Source of the DNA: Okapia johnstoni
Lineage: Eukaryota; Chordata; Mammalia; Artiodactyla; Giraffidae
Length of the DNA stretch: 64,000 nt
Assembly: GCA_024291935.2 (NCBI GenBank)
Contig: CM044313.1
Coordinates: 81,591,001 to 81,655,000, forward strand
Reading direction: 5' to 3'
Part shown: positions 1 to 11,494 of the stretch, in pieces
Numbering within the stretch: the stretch's first letter is position 1
Layout of the letters: each line of letters begins with the position of its first letter
Program-made: the position numbers and the translations under genes
Notes under the pieces: model-generated
Told to the model about the DNA's origin: nothing
Databases searched by the model: none
The model's input: the letters and a program-made list of their open reading frames with translations, nothing else

Positions 1-790
1 GTTTCTGCTGAAAGATCAGCTGGTAAGCATATGGGGTTTCCCTTGTATGTTACTTGTTGCTTCTCCCTTGCTGCTTTTAATATTCTTTCTTTGCCTTTAG
101 TCTTTGTTAGTTTGATTAGTATGTGTCTTGGCGTGTTTCCCCTTGGGTTGATCCTGTGCAGGACTCTTTGTGCCTCTTGGACTTGGTTCACTATTTCCTT
201 TTCCATGTTGGGGAAATTTTCAGCTATAATCTCTTCAAAAATTTTCTCATACCCTTTCTTTTTCTCTTCTTCTGGGACTCCTATAATTCAAATGTTGGTG
301 TGTTTGATATTGTCCCAGAGGTCTCTGGGACTATCCTCAGTTCTTTTCATTCTTTTTACTTTATTCTGCTCTCCAGAGGTTGTTTCCACTATTTTACCTT
401 CCAGCTCACTGACTCGTTCTTCTGTTTCAGATATTCTGCTGTTGATTCCTTCTAGAGTATTTTTAATTTCAGTAATTGTGTTGTTTGTCTCTGCTTGTTT
501 ATTCTTTAATTCTTCTAGGTCTTTGTTAATTGCTTCTTACATTTTCTCCATTTTGCTTTCAAGGTTTTTGATCATCTTTACTATCATTATTCTGAATTCT
601 TTTTCAGGTAGTTTCCTATTTCCTCTTCATTTATTTGGACTTCTGTGTTTCTAGTTTGTTCCTTCATTTGTGTAGTATTTCTCTGCTTTCTTATTATTTT
701 TTGTAACTTATTGTGTTTGAGGTCCCCTTTTCTCATGCTTCAAGGTTGAATCCTTTCTTCCTTTTGGTTTCTGCCTTATAGGGTGAGATT
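1..790 (-). pseudogene. L1 ORF1 (RNA-binding chaperone) remnant, broken and partial
   Basis: Reading the minus strand from about 790 to 1 gives a coiled-coil-like stretch rich in E, K and N, then the ORF1p RNA-recognition core and the start of the C-terminal domain. The C-terminal part is recognisable by the TPRH motif, an LKAAREK-like motif and LTADLSAE just before the window edge. ORF1p normally trimerises and coats L1 RNA. Two in-frame stops break this copy: TGA at 288-290 and TAA at 537-539. The true start codon is unclear; an open stretch on the same strand extends to about 1153. The plus-strand frame at 31-654 is only the antisense shadow of this region. Confidence 0.85.
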
Positions 791-1204
791 TGTGCTGAGT
801 TTTTGCATGTTTGTTTGCTTTTCCTCTGGTGGGCAAGGCCGAGTGAGGCGGTGATCCTGTCTGCTGATGGTTGGGTTTGTATTTTTGTTTTTTTTTTGTT
901 GTTGTTTGGATGAGGCGTCCTGCACAGGGTGGTTGGGTGATGCCAGGTCTTGCATTCCAGTGGTTTCCTTTGTGTGAGTTCTCACTATTTGATACCCCCT
1001 AGGGTTAGTTCTCTGGTAGTTTAGGGTCTTGGAGTCAGTGATCCCACTCCTATGGCTCAGGGCTTGATCTCTGGTCAGGAACGAAGATTCCACAAGTGGT
1101 TTGTTATGGCATTTAAGTGAGGTTAAAACAAATATCCAAAAACGAGAAATCAAAGGTGAACCCCAGACAAATGGCAGTTACAAAATCAGGCAAATAATAA
1201 AACA

Positions 1205-2160
1205 ATGGAATATACATATATACATATACACCCATGAGCAAAGTCAAAACAATCCAACAAAAATAAAGTACAATAGATTGACCCGGTGAACAGAGGAAAT
1301 CAAAAATTATATTTACCAGTTAAGAACAAAACTAACTAAGCAAAAACTGGAAAACAAAACTAAAGCAAGGTGCCAAGTCGGGAAGAAAGCGGTGAAAACA
1401 AAACTAACAACTACGTTGAGAGGGAAGGAAAGAAAGAATAGATATGCAAAGTTAAATAGAGGTAGATGAAGAAGATTTATATACATTAAAGATTAACTGC
1501 AAGGGGAAAAGAACAATAGGAAAGGCAAACAGAGGAATAAATGTAGAAAAAAACATAATAGGTTTAAGAAAGTAAAATAATAAAATTATAAAAGATAGAA
1601 AAAAAAAAAAAACGGAAGAAGAAAGAGAAAAGGAAAAAAGAAAAACTCCACGTAACTGCAAAGGCCCAATGTAGAGGCAGAGGTTTATACAACAATAAAA
1701 ATTGTGACTTAATATACACCCATAAGCAAAATCAAAACAGTTCAACAAAAATAAAGTACAATAGATTGACCCGGCAAACAAAGGGAACCAAAAATTATGT
1801 CTACCAGAACAAAACTTACTAAAGCACAAACTGGAAAACAAAACTAAAACAAGGTGCCAATTGGGGAATAAAGCAATGAAAATAAAACCAACAAATATGT
1901 TGAGAGGAAAGGAAAGAAAGAAAAAGCAAGCAGATATGCAAAGTTAAATAGAGGAAGAAAAAGAAGATTTATATATATTAAAGATTAACTGCAAGGGGCA
2001 AAGAACAGTAGGAAAAGCAAACAAGGAATAAATGTAGAAAAAATAATAATAGGTTTAAAAAATTAAATATTAAAATTAAAAAAAAAAAAAAACTCCCAGA
2101 ACTGCAAAAGCCCAACATAGAGTCAGAGGTTTATAACAATAATAAAAACATGTGAAAGAA
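1205..2160 (-). repeat. Two-copy ~487-bp tandem repeat in L1 5' UTR
   Basis: A block starting near 1205 recurs near 1700. For example CACCCAT at about 1230 and 1717, the motif AATAGATTGACCCGG in both copies, and the AACTCC...CAAAGGCCCA-like segment at about 1645 and 2093. The copies have diverged by substitutions and small indels, so this is an old property of the L1 subfamily rather than a new event at this locus. L1 promoters in other mammals are often built from tandem monomers; whether these units promote transcription is inference. Confidence 0.75.
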
Positions 2161-2185
2161 AAAAAGAGAAGGAAAAATGAAGGCC

Positions 2186-2470
2186 AAAAGCTTAGTTAGA
2201 TTTCATAGTGCCAATAAAATCAACAACTACAACTGGGTGGAGGAAGGAAAAAAAGAAAAAAAAAATCCAAAAGAATCTACAGAACAAGTCAAAACGTAAG
2301 AATAATAAATGTTTTTCTTGAGTCACTGAAAAGCTTAGTTAGATTTCATAGTGCCAATAAAATCAACAACTACAACTGGGTGGAGGAAGGAAAAAAAGAA
2401 AAAAAAATCCAAAAGAATCTACAGAACAAGTCAAAACGTAAGAATAATAAATGTTTTTCTTGAGTCACTG
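2186..2470 (-). repeat. 143-bp tandem duplication inside L1 5' UTR
   Basis: The segment 2186-2328 is repeated at 2329-2470. Both units begin AAAAGCTTAGTTAGATTTC and end TTTTTCTTGAGTCACTG. I see only a length difference in an A-run, so the duplication is much younger than the 487-bp repeat next to it, or has been homogenised. Confidence 0.95.
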
Positions 2471-2789
2471 CTGTCAGAGTCCTTTCCCTCGCTGGGAGTC
2501 ACAGTCCACTTAACCTCCCTAGGATGCCCTCTAACACTTTGTACCTGCTGTGGGGGCAACTGAGATTCTAATCTGCTCCTACTCCTCTGTGTTCTTGCCT
2601 TCAAAGTCCACAGCTATCAGAACTAGTGTGTTTTCCTTTGTGGGAGCTCTCAATGACCTTTTATATATTCCAAAGACATAGAGTCTGCCTAGTTGATTGC
2701 ATGGATTTAATCTGCAGCTTGTACAGCTGATGGGAAGTCTTTGAGTCTTTTTCCTTAGTCACACTGCTCCTGGGTTTCGATTGTGGCTT

Positions 2790-4092
2790 TATTTTCTCTT
2801 GTGGATATGGGTCGTCCACTGGGGTTTGCTCCTGAGGCTGCCCTGGAGGACTTGGGTTTGCCCTGTGAGGGCCAGGTGTAGAGGTGGTGCAACCGCTTGA
2901 GTCGCAGGTGTTTTGTCAGCACCAGGTACTCGGAGGAGCTGGTGACTAGGACAGCAGGAAATATAGTGCTCTAGAAGGATATGGCAACCAGCATGGCCAA
3001 TACGCTCCAGTATTCTTGCCTGCAGAACACCCCTCCCTGACAGAGAAGGCTGGCAGGCCACAGTCCACAGGGTCGCAAAGAGTCAGACACAGCCGAAGCG
3101 ACCCTGCGCACACAGACGCAAGACTTTTTTTGCCTGTGGCAGCTCTGCCCCAGTGAGAGTTGAGCGTGAAGGTAGCGCAGCTGCTTGGCTTCCGGGGACC
3201 CTGGCAGCACAAATATGCAGGGACATGGACTGCCTCCGCCAAAGAAGTTATGGCCCTATCAGAGTCTTTTTTTGAGCCTCTTGTAGCTGAGGCTCAGAGG
3301 CCTCTTTGGCCAGTCTTTCTCTGTAGCTCCGCCCATTCAGGCACTTAGAGGGCTTCCTTGCCTGGGGTCCTTCTCTGTTGTTCAGCACATCAGGCACATA
3401 GAGGGGCTACCCTAGCTGGGGTCCTATTCTGTAGTTCAGTGCCTTGGGCATTTGATGAACCAGCCTTTCTATTGTTCAGCTGCCAATGCTGGCCTGTGGG
3501 GGAAGAGAGGCTATGATGATGGCTCCACCCCCTACGCGTGACTCAGCAGTATTGCCTTGCTTCCATGGCTGCCCGGCTTTCCTCCACAGGCATTTCCCAC
3601 CACAGTCTCCTCCGTCACATCCCCTCGATCTGTCTCTCCACAGTCAACGGCAGCCCTCGCCCTAGGATTGCTCCACAACCCCTAAACTCCAGTTCCCAGC
3701 CACTGCGCCATCTGGGGTAAGTATGGCTGCGGCCAGGACTGTCTGATTCTCATTCCATTTAGGCTGCCACAGATTAGCTGTTTCCCTCTCAGCCTTAAAT
3801 GTTTCTCCTCTGACTCAGACAATTGCGCTAATGTGGGGATCAGACCCCTGCTTCAGTTCCCCCACCTGCCAAGGGCAAGTCCAGTCCTACTAACACTCCC
3901 ATTTTCCCCCTAGTTCCTTCGTCCTACCGGGTTTTGCGTGGGTCTATATATTCTTTTCTGCTTGTCAGGTACTCCTGTCCGCTCTCAACCGGCATTCTGC
4001 ATGCACTTCTGTGTCTGAAGGTGTATTCCTGATGTATCCGTGGAGAGAGATGTATACCATGTCCACCTACTTCTCCGCCATCTGGTTCCCTG
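2790..4092 (-). promoter_or_regulatory. GC-rich L1 5' UTR / probable internal promoter
   Basis: The outer 1.3 kb of the L1 5' UTR is distinctly richer in G, C and CpG than the rest of the window. L1 elements carry an internal RNA polymerase II promoter here, directing transcription toward ORF1 (leftward). No promoter element was verified; the call rests on position and composition. CpG dinucleotides remain in several places, so methylation-dependent silencing is plausible. Confidence 0.5.
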
Positions 4093-4224
4093 ATAATGTC
4101 TTTTTAGTAAACTTCTCACAGATAAGGAAGTATGGAAGCTGGAAGGAAAACAGAGATTGTTACCACTGATGAGGAAGAATCAAGAAATATATAAAAAGAA
4201 AAGCTGGGGTGCCTAGCTAAACCT

Positions 4225-4259
4225 CTGTGTGTGTTTGTGTGTGTGTGTGTGTGTGTGTA
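4225..4259. repeat. (TG)n microsatellite at a Bov-tA 3' tail
   Basis: A nearly pure TG dinucleotide run directly abuts the 3' end of the next Bov-tA. Dinucleotide microsatellites seeded by Bov-tA tails are a known bovid pattern. Likely length-polymorphic. Confidence 0.9.
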
Positions 4260-4467
4260 TGTTCTTAGTCACTCAGTTGTGTCTGACTCTTTGCAACCCC
4301 ATGGACTGTAGCCCATCAGGCTCTCTGTCCTTGGGGATTCTCCAGGCAAGAATACTGGAGTCGGTTGCCATACCTTTTTCCAGGGGATCTTCCCAATCCA
4401 GGGATTGAACCCAGTTCTCCCACATTGCAGGTGGATTCTTTACCAGCTGATCTACCAGGGAAGCCCA
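4260..4467 (-). mobile_element. Bov-tA SINE
   Basis: Bov-tA has a tRNA-Glu-derived head with RNA polymerase III A and B boxes, followed by a tail taken from the BovB 3' end. Here it is antisense: the tail (4261-4400) comes first and the tRNA-like head ends at the GGGAAGCCC complement near 4467. Essentially full length with scattered substitutions. Confidence 0.95.
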
Positions 4468-5494
4468 GCTAAACCTGGATTTTGCATATTCGATGATATT
4501 TCGTTTTAGTCGTGGTAGTGGTTTTAGATAGAGAGGCCTGGTGAGCACCATAAGGCTGATCATAAGCAATGAATGGCCATATTTCTTTGTTTTTTCCATT
4601 AGGCCTCAAGTAGTGGTAGGAAACACTGAATTTGCAACAGAAACATTTGTTCTGTGAATCACTCATGCCTTTATTTTAGTTAGAAAAACATGTTATATAA
4701 AATTGAATTTCCTTGAGAAAATATTAATATAAATGAAAAGAAAAACATAGGCACCCTAATGCTTTTGCAGCTAGTTGTCAAATAACAAGAAGAGTATTAT
4801 TTGAAATGGAAAAGAAACATTTATTTTTTCTTGTGATACAATGGTTTAGAAGATACCCTTCCCCTACCCTTATCCTTAGAATTGGAGAATAGCAGATGAA
4901 AAAATGTCATTTTAATAAAGTCTTCATTAAATTTTAACTTTTAAAATTTAGTTAAAATTCTTGAGAATTGGGCCTAGGATAATGGCAATGTCCTCAGTTC
5001 CTTTGGTAACTCAAAGAGAAAAAGGATTAATTAAACAATAATTGAATTTTAATCTTTTCAATTCAATATGTTAGTTTCATATATTTAGGTTTTGAATTCC
5101 ATGCAGCTGTGGACAATTTGTTGTCTTCTTCATTGGTAGGCCTCATTATTGATTTCAGAACTCCAGTTAGATTGAAGAATAAGTGCATATATTAATTGTT
5201 ACAGCCTGCAAAGAATGGCAGGTATTGAGAAAAGATTTTTTAATGTATTTGACAGATGATCATAACTTTTTAAAATTTTTATTCATTATGAAAAAGAATA
5301 GTAATTCTTATAGGAAGTAGTATATGTGAATAATGACAGAGTTAGGTTGAATACTATTTACTCATCTTTGTGTTACGTAACATTTGTAAAATTACTTTTT
5401 TTCCTGGTAAGCATGTGTCCCATTTTCAAATGTCAGACAAATTGCATCTGATTTTAGTGATGATCAGAGGAAATTAATGAGGAGCATTTGACTT
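4468..5494. other. No recognised feature (AT-rich unique sequence)
   Basis: I recognise no repeat, gene or RNA here. Open frames are short and lack coding character. An AT-rich intergenic stretch. Confidence 0.5.
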
Positions 5495-5712
5495 GGGGCT
5501 TCCCAAGTGATGCATTGGTAAAAAAATCTGCCTGCCAATGTAAGAGATGCAAGAGACATGAGTTCGATAACCTGGGTTGAGAAGATCCCCTGGAGTATGA
5601 AATGGCAACCTGCTCCAGTATTCTTGCCTGGAAAATTCAACGGAGAGAGGAGCCTGGAGGGCTACAGTCCATGGGGCTGCAAAGAGTCAGACATGACTGA
5701 GCACGCAAGTGA
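5495..5712 (+). mobile_element. Bov-tA SINE
   Basis: Full-length sense copy: it starts GGGGCTTCCC, has a degenerate A box near 5505-5520 and a decayed B box near 5562-5575, and the BovB-like tail ends near GAGCACGCAAG. Head substitutions suggest an older copy. Confidence 0.95.
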
Positions 5713-5937
5713 TGCAAACCATACTGGTTTGGTTTAATTTTGGTTTTGACATCTGATATACTCTAGGAAGTACAATAGTTCAGTTCCCAAGTTGTGCTTT
5801 ACACTACATAAATGAGCTTAATCAAAGGATGGAGTAGATGAGAAGGGGAAAGGAAGAGAGAAATCCCAAAGGGGTATTTTGATTTGTACAACAAAACAAC
5901 AGACTTATGGCTTTACTATCAAAGAAAGAAAAATAAA

Positions 5938-6062
5938 TGCCCAAACCAGCAACAAGGCATGGCATCATCTGTGAGCTTGTTAGAAAAGGAGAATCCCACA
6001 CTGAATCAAATGTACATTTTAATGGGATCACATAATTCTTATGCATATTAAGTCTGAGTAAC
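5938..6062 (+). mobile_element. MER5-type (hAT-Charlie) DNA transposon relic
   Basis: The stretch GAGCTTGTTAGAAA followed by GAATC...CACTGAATCA and CTTATGCATATTAAG matches the order of landmarks in MER5A/B non-autonomous hAT elements. No transposase is encoded. Ancient and shared by placental mammals. Family assignment is from memory. Confidence 0.65.
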
Positions 6063-7132
6063 CTTGGCTAAGGTACCCCTCTCCTACATTATTTATAAGC
6101 ACTTCCTCATGATGTTCTGCTAGATGGGATTTGAAACATAATATCCCAGTGTTTGCATTTAGCTATCAGGCTATTAGACCTTCTGGGCATAAAAGTCAAT
6201 ATGCAATTTTGAATGCATCTTATGGGGGATGTCAGTTTTTACAGACATTTGTCTGTGCATACCAAGAATGAGTACTCTACATGCCCAGGGGGAAAAGGCA
6301 TACTTCTGAAATTCTGGCACCTTTGACTAAAAGGAATGTTTGTGGCATTACTGTGTTTATTCAGACTCCTTGAGGTTACTTTGCTAGTACTTTGTAATAA
6401 ACCCACGATAGAAAAGAAAAATTTTAAGAAAATCTTTAAATTATGCTTTTATAGGTTTGAGAATTATGGTTTTCATAATTTCATTTATGCATTTCATATC
6501 ATTTGAAGAACTGCTGATATTTTTAAAGGGTATAATAATCACTAAATGTAGGAGCACAGAGAATGTATTAACCTGAATATTCTAGATAAATATTAGCAGA
6601 TGTACTTATGTTGATGTGAACTAGGCAGCTGACAGATTGAGATCTATTGATGCAAGTTGTGATTACATTAAGTAGTTGGTTTTATTAATTAAACAACAAC
6701 TTCATCTTCCAAAATCCCATTTCACTTGTAGGACGTGTGATGTAAAAGGAGAAAAGAAGATAGAATGCAAATATTGGGGCATTGGTCTTAATTATTGTCA
6801 TTTAAACAATTTTCTTAAAAGTTGTCTTAAAAATTACCACTTAAGCAATTTTCTGAACATGGTTTAATTTTCTTCCAAGGAATATCTACTTTTTGTTGAA
6901 ATCTTTCCACTTGCCCAATGTTCCAAACTTACTGAAACAAAGTGGCACTAATTCTTGCAAAAAGCAGTGTTTTCTAATGCAAATACTCTCCAGCCAAAGA
7001 CCACCAGGAACATACGTTTAGCTAAACAAGTTGGTTTTATTACTTACTTATTACTTATTTACTTGTTGCAGTAAGGGAAAATACACACCATGGAATCACC
7101 ATGGAGTCATGGAGCATCCCAGTAAGAAGATA
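6063..7132. other. No recognised feature (1.07 kb unique sequence)
   Basis: AT-rich sequence without identifiable repeat or coding potential. The 63-codon frame at 6676-6867 has no recognisable domain and no context supporting a gene. Confidence 0.5.
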
Positions 7133-7495
7133 TTATGGACTGAATGTTTGAGTCTCCCCAGAATTCATATATCGAAGTCCTAACTCCCAAACATGATAGT
7201 ATTTGCGGCTGGGACCTTTGGGATGTCATGAGGATTAGACAAGATCATAAGGTTAGGGTGCTCAAGATGAGACTAGTGCCCTTTTAAGAGGAGATGCCAG
7301 AGATCTTGCTTTCTCTCTTCATTATGTTAAATGACAATAAGAAGGCAGTCATCTGCAAGTTAGGAAGAGAATCTTCACCAGAAACTGACCATGCTGGCAC
7401 CCTGATCTCAGATTTCTAGTCTCCAGAACAATGAGAAAATAAATTTCTGTTGTTTAAGTCACCCAGCCTATGTACTTTGTTATGAAAGTCTCAAA
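7133..7495 (+). mobile_element. ERVL-MaLR (MLT1-like) solitary LTR, tentative
   Basis: The segment opens TATGGACTGAATGTTTG, has GTCCTAACTCCCAA, a mid-element TGCTGGCACCCTGATCTCAG, and ends CTCCAGAACAATGAGAAAATAAATTTC then TTGTTTAAGTCACCCAGCCTATG. This order is that of old mammalian MaLR LTRs, with the AATAAA-type polyadenylation signal near the 3' side. No internal retroviral sequence accompanies it. Subfamily is uncertain. Confidence 0.6.
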
Positions 7496-7613
7496 TTTTG
7501 ATGTGAAGAAATCTACTTGAAACTCAGCCTGTGAATTTCCTTCCTCTAAGTCAGATGTCTAGTCTCATCTAACCATTTTACTCCTATAATAATTATAATC
7601 AAGGACCAGCATT

Positions 7614-8398
7614 GTTCAGTTCAGTTCAGTTGCTCAGTCATGTCTGACTCTTTGTGACCCCATGGACCACAGCATGCCAGGCCTCCCTGTCCATCACCAA
7701 CTCCCGGAGTTTACTCAAACTCATGTCCATTGAGTCAGTGATGCCATCCAACCATCTCATCCTCTGTCGTCCCCTTCTTCTCCCACCTTCAATCCTTCCC
7801 AGCATCAGGGTCTTTTCAAATGAGTCAGTTCTTCACATCAGGTGGCCAAAGTATTGGAGTTTCAGCTTCAGCATGAGTCCTTCCAATGAATATTCAGGAC
7901 TGATCTCCTTTAGGATGGACTAGTTGGATCTCCTTGCAGTCCAAGGGACTCTCAAGAGTCTTCTCCAATGCCACAGTTATAAAACATCAATTCTTTGGTG
8001 CTCAGCTTTCTTTATAGTCCAACTCTCACATCCATACATGACTACTGGAAAAACCATAGCTTTGACTCGATGGACCTTTGTTGGCAAAGTAATGTTTCTG
8101 TTTTTTAATATGCTATCTAGGTTTATCATAACTTTTCTTCCAAGGAGCAAGTATCTTTTAATTTCATGGCTGCAGTGATCATCTGCAGTGATTTTGAAGC
8201 CCAAAAAAATAAAGTCTGTCACTGTTTCCCCATTTACTTCTCATGAAGTGATGGGACCAGATGCCATGATCTTTTTCACTCTCCTCTTTCAGTTTCATCA
8301 AGAGGCTCTTTAGTTCTTCTTCGCTTTCTGCCGTAAGGGTGGTGTCATCTGCATATCTGAGGTTATTGATATTTCTCCTGGCAATCTTGATTCCAGCT
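7614..8398 (-). mobile_element. BovB LINE, 3' end, 5'-truncated
   Basis: Antisense BovB. The (TTCAG)n run at 7615-7630 is the complement of the CTGAA repeats that end BovB. It extends through the thumb and C-terminal region back to the reverse transcriptase YADD region (8340-8360) and stops just upstream. Several stops and a frameshift prevent coding. The open frames on both strands here (for example 7654-7923 and 7977-8222) all derive from it. Confidence 0.97.
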
Positions 8399-8499
8399 AT
8401 CCTAACCTAATGCTCAAATAATTATTTGGAAATAGATCAGGGTAAATGTTATGAAAATATAGCTTACAGGGAAGGAAATGCAGATTGTTCCTAAACATA

Positions 8500-9070
8500 T
8501 ATAAATGTTCAACTCACTCATAAGATAAAACTACATGGTAATGTCATTTTCACCTGTAAAATTGTTGAAAATCAGTGTTAAATATGTTAGATAATACACT
8601 GTATTAGTGAGGCTGTGAGGAAAATGGCCTTTTCTTATATACAGGGTGGGAATGTAGTTTCTGTGGAGGTTAGTTGGGCAATATGTATTCAGTTTTCATC
8701 AATAGGAACTGAATAAGTTTATTAACACACAGGTAGACTGAAATACTATGTAAAAATAATAAACAATGTGCTGAAATGGAAAGATTTATATGATATATTG
8801 CTAAGTGAAAAAAAATACATCTGTAAAACAGTATATATAGTAGGCTACCATTTTAAAACAAGGGATAGAGAAATAACTTTATATACATATTATATATACT
8901 ACATTCAGATTTCTGGAAGAATATGTAAAAGACTAAATACTAGTGAGAAGAGAATAGTTGGGAGAAAAGAGTAGGTAGGAGACTTCACTCCTTTTGCACT
9001 TTTTGTATTTTGAACCATATGAATACATTACTTATTTAAAAATTTAGCTAAAAATAATTTTAGAATAGCA
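8500..9070 (+). mobile_element. Old L1 (L1M-type) 3' end
   Basis: Landmarks of the end of ORF2 and 3' UTR of ancient mammalian L1 appear in order: a GAGGCTGTGAGGAAA-like segment at about 8609, GGCAATATGTATTC at about 8679, GAAATGGAAAGATTTATATG at about 8773, TAGGCTACCATTTTAAAA at about 8840, and CATATGAATACATTACTTATT at about 9018. No coding capacity remains. Confidence 0.75.
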
Positions 9071-9470
9071 TAAGTAAGACTTTGATCTCTATGAAAAAAT
9101 GGAAAAGAGAAATCCATATTCTTTCAAATACAATACAGAACAACAGAAGGACAAACAAAACTATACAGAACCACACTTCAAGCATAAATATAGGACAAAG
9201 AATAACATCCAAATATATATATAAATTCCTCAGAGCTTTCTCTCATGCTCTTCCTGTAAGTCTTCATGTTGATCAGTATAGGAAAAACTGCTGGTAAGAG
9301 AATGAAAAAGAAAGATGAGTCAAAGATACATTTAAAGCAACTGCCCAATAGGAAAGAGTTCACCCTAGGTGAAATTATTGGAAAATTATGCTGGTAGCCT
9401 AGAGCACCTTTGAAGATTGAGTAGTAAAGTATAAAGGAATCAAGAAGGAAATGTTAACGTCTTACAATCA
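9071..9470. other. A-rich sequence, possibly 5' part of the following HAL1
   Basis: Adenine-rich and without clear landmarks. It may be the degenerate 5' portion of the L1-related element downstream, but I cannot align it confidently. Confidence 0.35.
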
Positions 9471-10468
9471 AAAAAGTAACCCCAAACTGGAACATATCAC
9501 CCTACTTCCCAACACCGCCCCTGCCAAAACCCATTAAACAACCTGGACTCTGACACATTGACAGAAGAGGGCACCATTGAACTAAAAATTTTGTAAGCTA
9601 CTATAGATCCACAAAATTAAAAAGATAATAGTGAATAAATCTATATAACTCTACTATGAAATAACAAAATGAGAATCAAAATATCTCAGTAGTTTAAAAT
9701 TTGCCCCTAGAAGACATCATGAAACAGAAGAAAAATGTAGTAAAAAAAAACAAAAAAAAAACCTTCAAGTAACATTTAGAACCTAAACAAGCATTTTCAG
9801 ATATGAAAACATTAAAGACAAAAAATGGACAACAAATAGTAAAAGATAACAAATTGACCAAACTTGAGAAAGAAAAAAATAAAAAAAGAAAATTATAACA
9901 GATGTGAAGACTGAATTACATGGTACTCAAGGGAAAATAGACTCAAATGAAAATTTTATGCCACACTGAAGCAGGAAAACAGAAAAACTAATAAATCACA
10001 CAAAGCAGTAAATAGGAGTAGAGAGAAAGTGGTTGAAATTGAAATAGCAAGGAATAAAAAAAAAATACATATTTAGAGTCCCTAAAGCAGAAAAAGAAAA
10101 AATGGAACGGAAGTAATATTTAAAGCTATTATTCAAGAGCACGTTCCAGGAACAAATGAAGATCTGACTTTACATATTAAAAGGGGCTCAACAGGTAGGT
10201 GAGAAAATGGACCTGGATGACCAGTTTTGAGGCATATCCTAGTAAGCTCTTAAATGTCAAGATCTAGGAAAAACATTCTTCAAGATCTCTTATCAAATAT
10301 CAAATGAAAAGGAAGAAAGACTGAAGTCTGACTTCTCCAAAACCAATTACAAAATAATAAAGCAATGGAGCAACAGTGTCAAAAAAAAAAAAAATCTCCA
10401 AACCAAACCAAACCAACAAAAAACACTAGGAAGAAATTGTGAACCAAAGGTTTTTATATCCAGCTCTT

Positions 10469-10645
10469 GAAGGTGAAAGTGAAAGTCACTCAGTTGTGTC
10501 TGACTCTTTGTGACCCCATGGACTATACTACAGTCCATGGAATTCTCTAGGCCAGAATATTAGAGTGGGTAGCCTTTCCCTTCTCCAGGGGATCTTCCCA
10601 ACCCAGGGATCAAACCCAGGTCTCCCAAATCCACAAGGGAAGCCC
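10469..10645 (-). mobile_element. Bov-tA SINE with target-site duplication
   Basis: Antisense copy with a GTGAAAGTGAAAG tail. The tRNA-like head has lost its A-box part, joining TCTCCCAAATCC directly to the terminal GGGAAGCCC complement. Flanking direct repeats ATCCAGCTCTT (10458-10468) and ATCCAGCACTT (10646-10656) differ at one base and mark the insertion. Confidence 0.95.
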
Positions 10646-11266
10646 ATCCAGCACTTAAGACAATAGAAAAACACAGTCTGCCAGAGGATGGCTTTATCCA
10701 GATAAAGAGATCACTGAGAAAACCTCAGCACTACAGTTTCTGGTAAGCCTATAGTATATTTCATTGCAGACCCAAGACTAAAATAAATATGGGTACAAGG
10801 CTGGGCCTGTAATTAGGAACATATCACATGCTATGACAATGTGGAAATGATGTGAGTAAAGAAAAGGGACAATAAAAGTGAGGTAGGGGTAAATAGAAAA
10901 GAAGAATAAGCTCTTGGTAGTATATTCTATAGGTAGGAGTTGAAAGAACCTTTAAAAACTGACAAATCACATAGCATCAGATGACTGAAAAATTAAGAAT
11001 ATTTGCTAAATATAGCCAGATAAAGCACTAATATCTCTTGTATACAAAGAACTTAACAATTGAGAGGAAGCAAGCACCAAAAGCATGATAGAAAAATGGG
11101 TAAAAGATAAGAATAATTTATAAAAAAGATATAAAAATCACCCATAATGAAAAAAAAATCACTCAACCTCATTCATAAGTAGAGAAATATGAATTGAAAC
11201 TACACAAAGAAACTGTCATCTTTCAGATTGGCAAACTTAAAAAGTATAACATCATATTTATTGGAG

Positions 11267-11494
11267 TGTGTGTGTGTGTGTGCGTACACTTAGTCGGGTC
11301 CGACTCTTTGCAGGCCCATAGACTCTAGCCCACCAGGCTCCTCTGTTCATGGGATTTTCCAGGCAAAAATAGTGGAGTGGGTTGCCATGCTCTCCTCCAG
11401 GGGATCTTTCCAACCCAGGGATCAAGCCCTCATCTCTTATGTCTCCTACATTGGCAGGTAGGTTCTTTACCACTAGTGGCATGTGGAAGATCCC
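11267..11494 (-). mobile_element. Bov-tA SINE with perfect 11-bp target-site duplication
   Basis: Antisense Bov-tA with a (TG)n tail, inserted into the L1-type 3' end. ATTTATTGGAG occurs at 11256-11266 and again at 11495-11505, which defines the insertion exactly. The 5' (head) end lacks the last GGGAAGCCC complement. Confidence 0.96.

Larger units (their letters stand above)
1..4092 (-). mobile_element. L1 retrotransposon, 5' half, antisense
   Basis: On the minus strand this reads as an L1: 5' UTR (about 4092 down to 800), then ORF1 running off the window at base 1. The 5' boundary is set by the typical L1 opening, seen as its complement at 4074-4090. The UTR is GC-rich at its start (2800-4090) and A/T-rich with tandem repeats further in (1200-2470). 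ORF2 and the 3' end must lie upstream of base 1, so no target duplication can be checked here. The A-rich middle resembles the ruminant L1 5' UTR (L1-BT type, from memory). The copy is not among the most recent because ORF1 has in-frame stops. Confidence 0.9.

Noticed and set aside
31..654. 207-codon plus-strand ORF with hydrophobic residues (membrane protein?)
   Set aside because: It is the antisense strand of L1 ORF1; the hydrophobicity arises from complementing a lysine- and glutamate-rich coding strand.
7615..7630. (TTCAG)n runs at 7615, 43079 and 55719 as telomere-like or satellite repeats
   Set aside because: They are the normal short 3'-terminal repeats of BovB.
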